Shown in pieces: positions 16,882-24,149 of a stretch of 64,000 nt of DNA. Position numbers and translations under genes: made by a program. Origin of the DNA: Xanthobacteraceae bacterium. GTDB lineage: Bacteria > Pseudomonadota > Alphaproteobacteria > Rhizobiales > Xanthobacteraceae. The stretch's first letter is position 1, and each line of letters begins with the position of its first letter. The notes beneath the pieces are model-generated. The model was not told the DNA's origin. It saw only the letters and a list, made by a program, of their open reading frames with translations, and did no database searches. Location of the stretch: contig JAIELW010000019.1 of NCBI GenBank assembly GCA_019752575.1, positions 1 through 64,000 of the forward strand. The letters are read 5' to 3'.

Positions 16882-17388
16882 ATGAAACTCGCCGCCCCCA
16901 TCACTCCCTGCCTCTGGTTCGACGACAGGGCCAAAGAAGCCGCGGACTTTTACGTCTCCGTCTTCCCGAATTCGAAGCTGGGCAAGATCGCGTACTACCC
17001 GGACACCGGCAAAGAAATTCACGGCCATGACGCCGGCAAAGTTCTGACTGTCGAACTAGAGATCACCGGTCAGCCGTTCGTTCTGCTGAACGGCGGCCCG
17101 CAGTTCAAGTTCACGGAAGCGGTCTCGTTTCAATTGGCGTGCGAGACGCAGAAAGAGATCGACTATTACTGGGACAAACTGCGCGAAGGCGGTGGCGAAG
17201 AAGGCCCCTGCGGCTGGCTGAAAGACCGCTTCGGTCTTTCCTGGCAGGTCTTTCCCGCGATGATGCCGAAGATTTTGTCGGAAGGAACGCCGGACGAGCG
17301 CAAGCGCGTAATGGATGCCTTCATGAAGATGAAGAAGTTCATCATCGCCGACATCGAAGCGGCCCGCCGCGGCAAAGCCGCCGCGTAA
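16882..17388 (+). CDS. VOC-superfamily protein (PhnB/3-dmu-9_3-mt type)
   Basis: A 168-aa glyoxalase-fold protein: ITPCLWFDDRAKEAADFYVSVFP at the N-terminus, VLTVELEITGQPFVLLNGGP in the middle and GWLKDRFGLSWQVFPAMMPK near the end. Together these mark the so-called 3-demethylubiquinone-9 3-methyltransferase domain family, whose members have no proven methyltransferase activity. A GAGG ribosome site precedes the ATG at 16882. It is a member of the ArsR-led run. Confidence 0.88.
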   Translation: MKLAAPITPCLWFDDRAKEAADFYVSVFPNSKLGKIAYYPDTGKEIHGHDAGKVLTVELEITGQPFVLLNGGPQFKFTEAVSFQLACETQKEIDYYWDKLREGGGEEGPCGWLKDRFGLSWQVFPAMMPKILSEGTPDERKRVMDAFMKMKKFIIADIEAARRGKAAA

Positions 17389-17416
17389 CAAAACAATCAA
17401 TCCAAGGAGAAGACAG

Positions 17417-17770
17417 ATGGAATACGTTGACGGATTTCTGATCGCAGTCCCGAAGAAGAAGCTCACCGCATACAAGAAAATGGCAAAGCTCGGCTCGAAG
17501 GTCTGGCGCGAACACGGCGCGCTCGACTACCGCGAATGCGTCGCCGATGACGTGAGCTGGGGCAAGCGGACTTCGTTTCCGCGCGCCGTAAAGCGCAAGC
17601 CGAACGAAACGGTGATTTTCTCTTACATCACCTACAAATCGCGCGCGCATCGCGACGCCGTGAACAAGAAGTGCATGAAAGACAAGCGCTTCGCGAACAT
17701 GGACCCGAAGAAAATGCCTTTCGACATGAAGCGCATGATCTTCGGTGGCTTCAAGACGATCGTGGACTAA
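17417..17770 (+). CDS. DUF1428 family protein
   Basis: A 117-aa protein matching the DUF1428 (YbaA-like) family: MEYVDGFLIAVPKKKLTAYKKMA, VWREHGALDYRECVADD and a C-terminal PFDMKRMIFGGFKTIVD. The predicted fold is a dimeric alpha+beta barrel. Function is unknown. AAGGAGAAG lies just upstream of the start. It is part of the same run of small stress-type proteins. Confidence 0.88.
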   Translation: MEYVDGFLIAVPKKKLTAYKKMAKLGSKVWREHGALDYRECVADDVSWGKRTSFPRAVKRKPNETVIFSYITYKSRAHRDAVNKKCMKDKRFANMDPKKMPFDMKRMIFGGFKTIVD

Positions 17771-17844
17771 CGCTGGTTTTGCGATCCGCGCGTGCGAGCA
17801 CTCATTCCTTTAGCAAAGCAGCGCTCGAGTTGAGGAGAAGACCC

Positions 17845-18393
17845 ATGATGATGACCCCGTTCTACATCGTGCTCGGCATCGGCGCGGTGATGATTACCGC
17901 AATCGTCGCCGTGCTCATCCTCGCCTCGATGCAGCCGAACCAGTTTCGCGTCGAGCGCTCGATCGATATCGCCGCACCCGCGCAGAAAGTCTTTCCTTTA
18001 CTCGAAGACCTGAAGCAGCAGCGCTTGTGGTCGCCTTGGGATCAGAAAGACCCGAACATGAAACGCACCTATAGCGGGGCCGAGAAAGGCGCCGGCGCGA
18101 TCTACGAATGGGATGGCAACAGAGAAATCGGCGCAGGCCGGCAGGAGCTCGTGACGGTCACGCCCTATTCGAAAATCGAGGGCAAGATCGATTTCTTCCG
18201 GCCATTTCAGGCGAATAACCGCATCGAATTCTTGCTTCGCCCCTCCGGCAACGGCACGAACGTAACCTGGGCGATCTACGGCCCGATGCCGTTCATAAGC
18301 AAAGTGATGTGCGTGTTCTTCTCGATGGACAAGATGATCGGCGGCGAATTCGAGAAAGGTCTCGTGCAAATGAAAGCGCTGGCCGAGAAGTAA
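17845..18393 (+). CDS. Membrane-anchored SRPBCC (polyketide cyclase-like) protein
   Basis: A 182-aa protein with one N-terminal transmembrane helix (YIVLGIGAVMITAIVAVLILAS) and then a START-like domain (VERSIDIAAPAQKVFPLLEDLKQQRLWSPWDQ, GAGAIYEWDGN, NVTWAIYGPMPF). The three consecutive Met codons at 17845 leave a small uncertainty about the exact start; GAGGAGAAG precedes them. Ligand unknown. The GNAT gene starts three bases after its stop. Confidence 0.85.
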   Translation: MMMTPFYIVLGIGAVMITAIVAVLILASMQPNQFRVERSIDIAAPAQKVFPLLEDLKQQRLWSPWDQKDPNMKRTYSGAEKGAGAIYEWDGNREIGAGRQELVTVTPYSKIEGKIDFFRPFQANNRIEFLLRPSGNGTNVTWAIYGPMPFISKVMCVFFSMDKMIGGEFEKGLVQMKALAEK

Positions 18394-18396
18394 CGT

Positions 18397-18828
18397 TTGG
18401 CGAAAATCGAAATCAGACGGCTAGGCCCCGGCGAGGCATCGGTTCTCGATCGCGTCGCCGCGGACGTTTTCGACGAAGCGATCAACCGGAAGCGGCTCGC
18501 GGTTTATTTGCGCGAACCAGGCCACCTGATGTTCGTCGCGATCCGCGATGGCGAGGTCGTCGGCCAGGCGCGCGGCATGATCCACCTTCATCCGGACATG
18601 CCCGACGAACTCTACATCGACAATCTCGGCGTCACGCCGGCTTTCCGCAGGCAAGGTATCGGCACCCGCCTGATCAGGGCGCTCCTGAAAGCGGGCAAGG
18701 ACCACGGCTGCAAAGAGGCCTGGGTCGGCACGGAGGCGGACAACCTCGCCGCAAAGGCGCTTTACGAGTCGCTCGGCACCGGGAGCGAACTCTGTGTCTT
18801 TTTCACTTACGATGTGGATAAGGCGTAA
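18397..18828 (+). CDS. GNAT N-acetyltransferase (AacC-like)
   Basis: A 143-aa compact acetyltransferase starting with TTG at 18397. The acetyl-CoA motif is LGVTPAFRRQGIGTRLIRALL (about residues 77-97) and the C-terminal part is AKALYESLGTGSELCVFFTY. The layout resembles small aminoglycoside 3-N-acetyltransferase-like GNATs, but nothing here proves antibiotic modification. It closes the ArsR-led run; the next gene starts 56 bp later. Confidence 0.85.
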   Translation: MAKIEIRRLGPGEASVLDRVAADVFDEAINRKRLAVYLREPGHLMFVAIRDGEVVGQARGMIHLHPDMPDELYIDNLGVTPAFRRQGIGTRLIRALLKAGKDHGCKEAWVGTEADNLAAKALYESLGTGSELCVFFTYDVDKA

Positions 18829-18884
18829 CCTGTAGGGAACTTATTTCGGCCCCGCTCGTTGAACTGCGTTTCAAGGGGGTTTTC

Positions 18885-19286
18885 ATGTCGCTCACGCTTC
18901 TTCTCGCCAAGGTTTTCGGTCTCGCCCTGATTGCCGCCGGCATCGCGCTGCTCGTCAAGCGCGATTTCTTCGCGAAAATCACGCGCGATTTTCTGCAGCA
19001 GGACCTTCTGCGCCTCGTGATTTCGTTTTCGGAAATGGTCGCGGGCCTGTTTATCGTGATCGGCCACAATCGCTGGAGCCCGATGCCCGCGGCAGTCATC
19101 ACCTTTCTCGGCTGGGTCTTTGTGCTGGAAGGCGCAAGCTACCTTTTGCTACCCGAGAAATGGGCCGCGCGATTCATCAATGCCGTGAACCGTCCGCACT
19201 TCTTCACTGCGAGTGGCATTATCGGGATCGTGCTCGGGATTTATCTCGCGGACTACGGCTTCGCGCTGTGGCCGCGCTTCCAGTAA
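18885..19286 (+). CDS. Hypothetical small membrane protein, 133 aa
   Basis: I do not recognise a named function. Four hydrophobic segments are visible: LAKVFGLALIAAGIALLV, VISFSEMVAGLFIVIG, AVITFLGWVFVLEGASYLLL and ASGIIGIVLGIYLADYGF. Basic residues lie between segments 1 and 2. Its stop (19284-19286) directly touches the convergent stop of gdx (19287-19289) with no spacer. AAGGGGG precedes the start. Confidence 0.75.
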   Translation: MSLTLLLAKVFGLALIAAGIALLVKRDFFAKITRDFLQQDLLRLVISFSEMVAGLFIVIGHNRWSPMPAAVITFLGWVFVLEGASYLLLPEKWAARFINAVNRPHFFTASGIIGIVLGIYLADYGFALWPRFQ

Positions 19287-19613
19287 TTACGTCGCGCTAG
19301 GCGTTACGAACTTCAACCCGATCACACCCGCCACGATCAATAAGAGACAAACGATCCGCGCGATGTCGCGCGACTCGTTGAACAGCCACATGCCCATGAT
19401 CGCGGTGCCAACCGCGCCGATACCGACCCAGATCGCGTAGGCGGTGCCGACGGGAAGCGTGCGCAGCGCGTATTCGAGGAAGAGAAGCGAGACGATCATC
19501 GCCGCCACCGTCCACACAGACGGCCAGAGCTTCGAAAATCCGTCGGTGTATTTGAGGCCGATCGCCCAGCCGATTTCGAACAGTCCGGCGATGAAAAGAG
19601 AAATCCAAGCCAT
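19287..19613 (-). CDS. gdx: Guanidinium exporter Gdx (SugE subfamily of SMR)
   Basis: A 108-aa small multidrug-resistance-fold protein with four transmembrane helices. The sequence carries the Gdx/SugE signature [17 protein letters not shown] with the central Glu in helix 1, and [18 protein letters not shown] in helix 3. Members of this subfamily exchange guanidinium for protons and work as dual-topology dimers. The guanidine-II riboswitch directly upstream supports that substrate. The Shine-Dalgarno sequence is 7 nt from the ATG and is part of the riboswitch switch helix. Confidence 0.93.
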   Translation of the reverse strand: MAWISLFIAGLFEIGWAIGLKYTDGFSKLWPSVWTVAAMIVSLLFLEYALRTLPVGTAYAIWVGIGAVGTAIMGMWLFNESRDIARIVCLLLIVAGVIGLKFVTPSAT

Positions 19614-19620
19614 GGTGACG

Positions 19621-19680
19621 CTCCTTTATAAGGAGGGTCGTCCCTACCTGATGCTGGATGCAACCCGGGCCGTCCCGGGA
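19621..19680 (-). ncRNA. Guanidine-II (mini-ykkC) riboswitch upstream of gdx
   Basis: Read on the minus strand, two hairpins each carry the hallmark ACGR tetraloop. P1 is CCCGGG-ACGG-CCCGGG (19664-19679). P2 is AGGG-ACGA-CCCT (19634-19645), extended by a second short pairing to 19631-19649. The linker is 14 nt. The 3' arm of P2 (CCCTCCTT) is also complementary to the Shine-Dalgarno sequence: CTCCTT (19630-19635) and AAGGAG (19621-19626) form a perfect stem with a 3-nt loop. Ligand-stabilised P1/P2 would therefore free the ribosome site. This matches the known translational mechanism of the class and the identity of the gene. Confidence 0.93.
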
Positions 19681-19684
19681 GGAA

Positions 19685-19759
19685 TGGTGCGCGCGACAGG
19701 GATCGAACCTGTGACCCCTACCATGTCAAGGTAGTGCTCTACCGCTGAGCTACGCGCGC
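19685..19759 (-). tRNA. tRNA-Val (anticodon GAC)
   Basis: Minus-strand cloverleaf: acceptor GCGCGCG pairs with CGCGCGC, the D arm is GCTCAGCGGTAGAGC, the anticodon stem CTACC/GGTAG encloses loop TTGACAT (anticodon GAC), the variable loop is GGGTC, and the T arm is ACAGG-TTCGATC-CCTGT. Discriminator A and an encoded CCA are present. The 3' end lies four bases from the guanidine riboswitch. Confidence 0.97.
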
Positions 19760-19840
19760 ATCAAAGGCGGGGACCCTATATCGGCTGCTTTCGGCAGGGG
19801 CAAGCTAGAGAAATTGGCTTATCTGCCTTACCGAACTCAG

Positions 19841-19932
19841 CCTCATCCTGAGGAGGCGCGGAACGCGCCGTCTCGAAGGATGTGGCTTATGGTTCGAGAC
19901 GCGCGGCTTTGCCGCGCTCCTCACCATGAGGG
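19841..19932. repeat. Dispersed dyad repeat, family B
   Basis: About 92 bp bounded by CCTCATCCTGAGGA on the left and TCCTCACCATGAGG... on the right. Inside are GCG-rich arms and two CTCGAA/TTCGAG blocks flanking CGTCTCGAAGGATG. It directly abuts the cpdR stop codon (19935-19937), where it may end cpdR transcription. A fragment occurs at 2748-2770. Confidence 0.8.
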
Positions 19933-19934
19933 CC

Positions 19935-20300
19935 TCAGGCCGCTGCCAGCATCTTCTGGACCTCGTTGACGAGATCCTTGAGGTGGAAGGGCTTGGAGAG
20001 GACCTTGGAGTCCTCCGGGGTCTTCTTGTTCTGGGCTTCCAGCGTGACCGCGGCGAAACCCGTGATGAACATGACCTTGATATCCGGATCGAGTTCGGTG
20101 GCCCGGCGGGCGAGTTCGATTCCGTCCATTTCCGGCATCACGATGTCGGTCAGCAGCAGCTCGAACGGCTCCTCGCGCAGCCGCTGATAGGCCGAGCGGC
20201 CGTTATCGAAATGCGCGACTTCGTAACCGGCGTTCACCAGCGCCTTCACCAGGAAGCGGCGCATGTCGTTATCGTCTTCGGCGAGGAGAATCTTCGGCAT
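19935..20300 (-). CDS. cpdR: Single-domain response regulator CpdR
   Basis: A 121-aa stand-alone receiver domain. ILLAEDDNDMRRFL gives the acidic pocket, LLLTDIVMPEMDGIELARRA the phospho-acceptor Asp, FITGFAA the switch Thr, and VLSKPFHLKDLVNEV the conserved Lys. The strong match to alphaproteobacterial CpdR is the basis of the name. In Caulobacter unphosphorylated CpdR brings ClpXP substrates to the protease during the cell cycle, and phosphate arrives from CckA through ChpT. It is divergent from the N-formylglutamate amidohydrolase at 20470. Confidence 0.92.
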   Translation of the reverse strand: MPKILLAEDDNDMRRFLVKALVNAGYEVAHFDNGRSAYQRLREEPFELLLTDIVMPEMDGIELARRATELDPDIKVMFITGFAAVTLEAQNKKTPEDSKVLSKPFHLKDLVNEVQKMLAAA

Positions 20301-20328
20301 TCTTGACCCTTAACGTCCTGGCTCTTTT

Positions 20329-20372
20329 GGCCATTCGAGGCGCCCTTTTTGAAGGGCGCCCGGTAAATGGCC
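20329..20372. repeat. Extended cruciform in the cpdR/20470 divergent region
   Basis: GGCCATT (20329-20335) pairs with AATGGCC (20366-20372), and inside it GGCGCCCTT pairs with AAGGGCGCC around a short loop, giving a nearly continuous stem in the 169-bp region between divergent genes. A second, weaker hairpin with AAAGGCC/GGCCTTT arms lies near 20390-20415. With T runs on both strands absent, it is more likely a regulatory or 5'-UTR structure than a terminator. Confidence 0.5.
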
Positions 20373-20469
20373 GGTGAAGGTGCATAAAGAAAGGCCCGGC
20401 CTTCACAAGGCCTTTTCCCCCTGCCAGAACCGAAAGCTACGTTTTCCTTAATCCCGCCGGACACCCTTC

Positions 20470-21360
20470 ATGAACGCGGAAGTTGTCGAGGAACTGGCCC
20501 CGGCTTTCGATGTCGAGGAACCGCTCGCGGCGGAGAGCCCGGTGGTGTGCAATTCGCCCCATAGCGGCCGCGCCTATCCCGCAGCCTTCCTCCGCCAGAG
20601 CCGGCTGGAGTTGGAGACGCTGCGCCGCTCCGAAGACACCTTCGTGGACGAGCTTTTTTCCGAGGCGCCACGCGCGGGCGTGCCCTTGATGCGCGCACAT
20701 TTCCCGCGCGCCTATCTCGACGTGAACCGCGAGCCCTACGAACTCGATCCGCGAATGTTCGAGGGCCGCCTTCCCGCATTTGCCAACACGCGCTCGCTGC
20801 GCGTGGCTGGCGGCCTCGGCACGGTCGCTCGCGTGGTCGGCGATGCGCGGGAGATTTATCCCAAGCGGATTCCGGTCGCCGAAGCGCTTTCGCGCATCGA
20901 ACAGTTCTACAAGCCCTATCACCGCACGCTGCGGAAGTTGGTCACCCGTGCGCAGAAGGCCTACGGCTTCGCGCTGTTGCTCGACTGCCACTCGATGCCG
21001 TCGAATGCCGGCGGACGCGACGAGCGCCCGCGCGCCGATATCGTACTCGGCGACCGCTACGGCACGAGCTGCTCGTCCGTAATCACCGAATTGATCGAGC
21101 GCACGCTGCGCGCGCAGGGATATATCGTTTTGCGCAACAAGCCTTATGCCGGCGGCTTCATCACCGAGCATTACGGCGATCCCGCCACCGGATTGCATGC
21201 GCTGCAGATCGAAGTGAACCGCGCGCTCTACATGGATGAGACGCGCTACACCAAGACCGCAGGCTTCGAGAAAATGAAGCACGATCTCGGGCGCATGATC
21301 GAGGCGGTCGCAAGCTTCACGCTGGCCGGGCTGGAACCGCTGCCCGACGCTGCCGAATAG
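20470..21360 (+). CDS. N-formylglutamate amidohydrolase family protein (paralogue 2)
   Basis: A 296-aa predicted zinc hydrolase. Key segments: VVCNSPHSGRAYP, LDVNREPYELDP, FYKPYHRTLRKL, ALLLDCHSMPS, IVLGDRYGTSC, and GGFITEHYGDPATGLHALQIEVNRALYM. This is the longer HutG-like branch and differs clearly from the 254-aa member at 8601. No histidine-utilisation genes are nearby. It is divergent from cpdR, an arrangement I believe recurs in related genomes, though I cannot check that here. Confidence 0.9.
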   Translation: MNAEVVEELAPAFDVEEPLAAESPVVCNSPHSGRAYPAAFLRQSRLELETLRRSEDTFVDELFSEAPRAGVPLMRAHFPRAYLDVNREPYELDPRMFEGRLPAFANTRSLRVAGGLGTVARVVGDAREIYPKRIPVAEALSRIEQFYKPYHRTLRKLVTRAQKAYGFALLLDCHSMPSNAGGRDERPRADIVLGDRYGTSCSSVITELIERTLRAQGYIVLRNKPYAGGFITEHYGDPATGLHALQIEVNRALYMDETRYTKTAGFEKMKHDLGRMIEAVASFTLAGLEPLPDAAE

Positions 21361-21373
21361 CCGAAAAGAAAGA

Positions 21374-21399
21374 GGCCGCTACAGTTGCCTGTAGCGGCC
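21374..21399 (+). terminator. Hairpin after the N-formylglutamate amidohydrolase
   Basis: GGCCGCTACA (21374-21383) and TGTAGCGGCC (21390-21399) form a perfect 10-bp stem around GTTGCC, 13 bp after the stop codon. No T tract follows (CAAGTCT). Confidence 0.6.
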
Positions 21400-21567
21400 C
21401 AAGTCTAGGGAGGAAACGCCCAAGGAGGGCGGCGAAAACGCGACGCCATCGCGTATCGCACCGCAACAATATGCTCTCGCACCGCAAAATGAGCAAGCAA
21501 TACTTACATAACATTTTTGGGATCGGCTGGCCCCAATCCGGGCCTAAACCGCAACGAAATCAGTGCC

Positions 21568-22851
21568 TTAGGTAGACTCTGCGCGATCTCTAGCCAAAAG
21601 GTAGCATACGATCGAAATTGCAAGCAGCGCCGCCTGCAGGGCGAAGGCGGCCTGATAGGCCGCAAGCGGATAGACCGTCTGGTTGGGCGCCATGAGTTCG
21701 ATTACGGCGCCGGTCGCGAACTGGAAGATGAATACCCCGCCCATGGTCGCAAGATTGAGGAGCGTGAGCCCGCGGCCGACGAACTGCGGCGGAAACATCG
21801 CGCGTGCCTGCCCCACCAGAAGCGGCGGATAGCCTGTCACGAAGCCGTAGAGCACAAACCACAGCATGAGGATGGCCGGGCTCATCTTTCCGGCCAGCGA
21901 TATCCAGATCAGCATCGCGAGCGTGAGACACGCGCCAATGAGCACCGGCGTCCGGTAAGTACCGAACAGACGGTCGGCAACTCCCCAGACGAAGGCAGCA
22001 CTCATGCTCGAGAGCGCCAGCACCAAAAGGTAAAACCCGCGCGTCTCGAGATCGTAGCCGTAGACATGCGCGAGATAGGGCCCGCCCCAGAGGCCGAGGA
22101 TCGTGATCACGACGGCGTAGTTCGTCAGAAACATCGCGAAGATCGGCCAGAACGAGGGCGTGCGCGAAACCACGACGAGCCCGCGCAAACTCTCGGCGAG
22201 ATTCTCTTTCTTATAGTCCGGCTTGCTTGCGCCCGGCGGATCGTCGCTGACCCACTTCAGGACGATCAACCCCGATAATCCTGCAAGCACGGCAACGATC
22301 ACGAAGCTCCAACGCCAGCCGATCGTGGATGCAGCGAACGCAAGCGGAGAAGTCGCGGCCAACAGGCCGATACCGGAAAGGCCGAGCTGGATCCCTGTGA
22401 CCGTCGAAAAATACTTCGGCTTGAACCAGCGCGAATAGATCGCAAGCGGCGCGACATAAAAACTCGAACAGCCGAGCGCCATCAGCACGCGGCCGAACAC
22501 GAGCGTATTCAGGTCAGGCCCGAAGGCGAATACGAAACAGCCCGCGACCGCGAGCACAGTGGACCACAGCATCGTCACCCGCGGCCCGAAACGGTCGATC
22601 AGCATGCCCACCGGAATTTGCGCGATCGCGAAAGCGAGAAAGAAAGAGCTGGAGAGCAGCGCGAGGCCTGCCGCGCTGAGGTTCAGTTCGGTGACGAGGT
22701 TGGGCGCGATCACGCTGATCGCACTGCGCAGGAACTGGCTCACGAGCTGGGCGGTGGACAGCACCGCCACGAGCCAGATGCCGGCCTTTAGATCGAGTTG
22801 CGTTCCGGACGGCGCACCGCTGCCGGCGGCGCCATTCTCTTCGCCCTTCAC
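21568..22851 (-). CDS. Major facilitator superfamily transporter
   Basis: A 427-aa inner-membrane protein with about twelve hydrophobic helices. The MFS loop 2-3 motif is seen as GMLIDRFGPRVTMLWS and the family fold continues through GRVLMALGCSSFYVAPLAIYSRWF. The second half holds WGVADRLFGTYRTP. It starts with GTG at 22849-22851 behind GAGGAGAGA. The sequence resembles anion/nitrate-nitrite-type or sugar-phosphate-type MFS carriers only in general layout, so no substrate is given. It is divergent from the small secreted protein at 23015. Confidence 0.85.
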   Translation of the reverse strand: MKGEENGAAGSGAPSGTQLDLKAGIWLVAVLSTAQLVSQFLRSAISVIAPNLVTELNLSAAGLALLSSSFFLAFAIAQIPVGMLIDRFGPRVTMLWSTVLAVAGCFVFAFGPDLNTLVFGRVLMALGCSSFYVAPLAIYSRWFKPKYFSTVTGIQLGLSGIGLLAATSPLAFAASTIGWRWSFVIVAVLAGLSGLIVLKWVSDDPPGASKPDYKKENLAESLRGLVVVSRTPSFWPIFAMFLTNYAVVITILGLWGGPYLAHVYGYDLETRGFYLLVLALSSMSAAFVWGVADRLFGTYRTPVLIGACLTLAMLIWISLAGKMSPAILMLWFVLYGFVTGYPPLLVGQARAMFPPQFVGRGLTLLNLATMGGVFIFQFATGAVIELMAPNQTVYPLAAYQAAFALQAALLAISIVCYLLARDRAEST

Positions 22852-23014
22852 GCTTCTCTCCTCGGGTATTTACCGGGCATTCGCCCTGTTCTGCGGCCAT
22901 CCAGCGAGTGCCACGCCACTCCAGGCACGGCAAGCGCTGGCGACGCAGTCGGGCGTTGCCGAAATCACATGCTCGCCGTTAGATTGCGGACATTCTTCAG
23001 GGGAGATCGCCGAC

Positions 23015-23347
23015 ATGGGTGTTTTGCGAAGCGCAGGATTTGTGTTTGCCGCCGGGTGCGCGCTCGCGCTTGCCGTCCCGGCTTCGGCGCAATGGAGCGC
23101 GAAACAGCGCACCGATTTCGTCAACGACTGTCTCGGTGCCTGCCGCCAGAACCCGCGCGTGCCTGAAGCGCAGCGTCCGCAATGCGACGACTACTGCCTC
23201 TGCATCGTTACCGAAGGACAGAAGCTTTTTAACGAGGCGCAGTTCGAGCAGATCAACAAGGACTTCATCGCGAAAAAGCAGACGCCTGAGATCAAGCAGT
23301 TCACCGACCTGACCCCGGCCTGCAATCGCAAAGCTTTCTCGCGCTAA
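23015..23347 (+). CDS. Small secreted Cys-rich protein, 110 aa, unknown function
   Basis: Signal peptide MGVLRSAGFVFAAGCALALAVPASAQ, then a mature domain of about 84 residues with six Cys in the pattern DCLGACRQ, QCDDYCLCI and ACN. The even number and periplasmic location suggest disulphides. I do not recognise a family. It is 17 bp upstream of the HisN-type gene in the same direction, so cotranscription is likely. Confidence 0.78.
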   Translation: MGVLRSAGFVFAAGCALALAVPASAQWSAKQRTDFVNDCLGACRQNPRVPEAQRPQCDDYCLCIVTEGQKLFNEAQFEQINKDFIAKKQTPEIKQFTDLTPACNRKAFSR

Positions 23348-23364
23348 AGAAAGGCAAGGCGAGT

Positions 23365-24147
23365 ATGGGCGCAGTCGATTTCGCGGCTTTCGTGGACGAA
23401 CTCGCGACTGTCGCGGGCGATGCGATTCTGCCTTTCTTCCGCACGGCCCTGTCCGTCGAAAACAAGAAGCTGAAGGGCACCTTCGATCCCGTCACCGCCG
23501 TCGACCGCGCGGCGGAGACGGCAATGCGCGCGCTGATCCGCAAGCACTTCCCGGCTCACGGCATTATCGGCGAGGAGTTCGAGGACGTGGACAGCGACGG
23601 ACCCTACACCTGGGTGCTCGATCCGATCGACGGCACGAAATCCTTCATCGCCGGAATGCCGGTCTGGGGGACGCTGATCGGGCTCTGCAAGGACGAGGCG
23701 CCGGTTTACGGGATGATGGCGCAGCCCTTCATTGGCGAGCGTTTCACCGGCGACGGCGCCAGCGCGAAATATCGCGGGCCCGCGGGCGAGCGCAAACTGA
23801 TGACGCGCAAATGCGCGGCGCTCGGCGATGCTTTGCTATTCACGACAAGCCCGCATCTTTTCAAGCCTAAGGAGCGCGAGCGCTACGACCGCATCGAACA
23901 AGGCGCGCGGCTCGCGCGTTACGGCGGCGACTGTTACGCCTATTGCATGGTCGCAGCCGGTACGGTCGATCTCGTCGTCGAAGCGGGTCTCGACGCTTAC
24001 GACATCATGCCGCTTATCCCGATCATCGAGGGCGCTGGCGGTATCGTGACGAACTGGCAAGGGGAGAACGCCGCCGAAGGCGGGCAGATCGTTGCCGCCG
24101 GCGACAAACGTGTACATCAGGCCGCACTCGAACTTCTGAATAAATAA
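23365..24147 (+). CDS. hisN: Inositol-monophosphatase-family phosphatase, probable histidinol-phosphatase HisN
   Basis: A 260-aa metal-dependent phosphatase. Conserved metal-site segments: GEEFEDVD, VLDPIDGTKSFIAGMPVWGTLIGL, and the C-terminal GLDAYDIMPLIPIIEGAGGIVTNWQG. The combination DPIDGTKSF...GMPVWG and YGGDCYAYCMVAAG is typical of HisN-type histidinol-phosphate phosphatases in alphaproteobacteria and actinobacteria rather than of SuhB. No other his genes are adjacent, so the HisN assignment is a subfamily inference; the enzyme family is certain. Confidence 0.85.
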   Translation: MGAVDFAAFVDELATVAGDAILPFFRTALSVENKKLKGTFDPVTAVDRAAETAMRALIRKHFPAHGIIGEEFEDVDSDGPYTWVLDPIDGTKSFIAGMPVWGTLIGLCKDEAPVYGMMAQPFIGERFTGDGASAKYRGPAGERKLMTRKCAALGDALLFTTSPHLFKPKERERYDRIEQGARLARYGGDCYAYCMVAAGTVDLVVEAGLDAYDIMPLIPIIEGAGGIVTNWQGENAAEGGQIVAAGDKRVHQAALELLNK

Positions 24148-24149
24148 AG

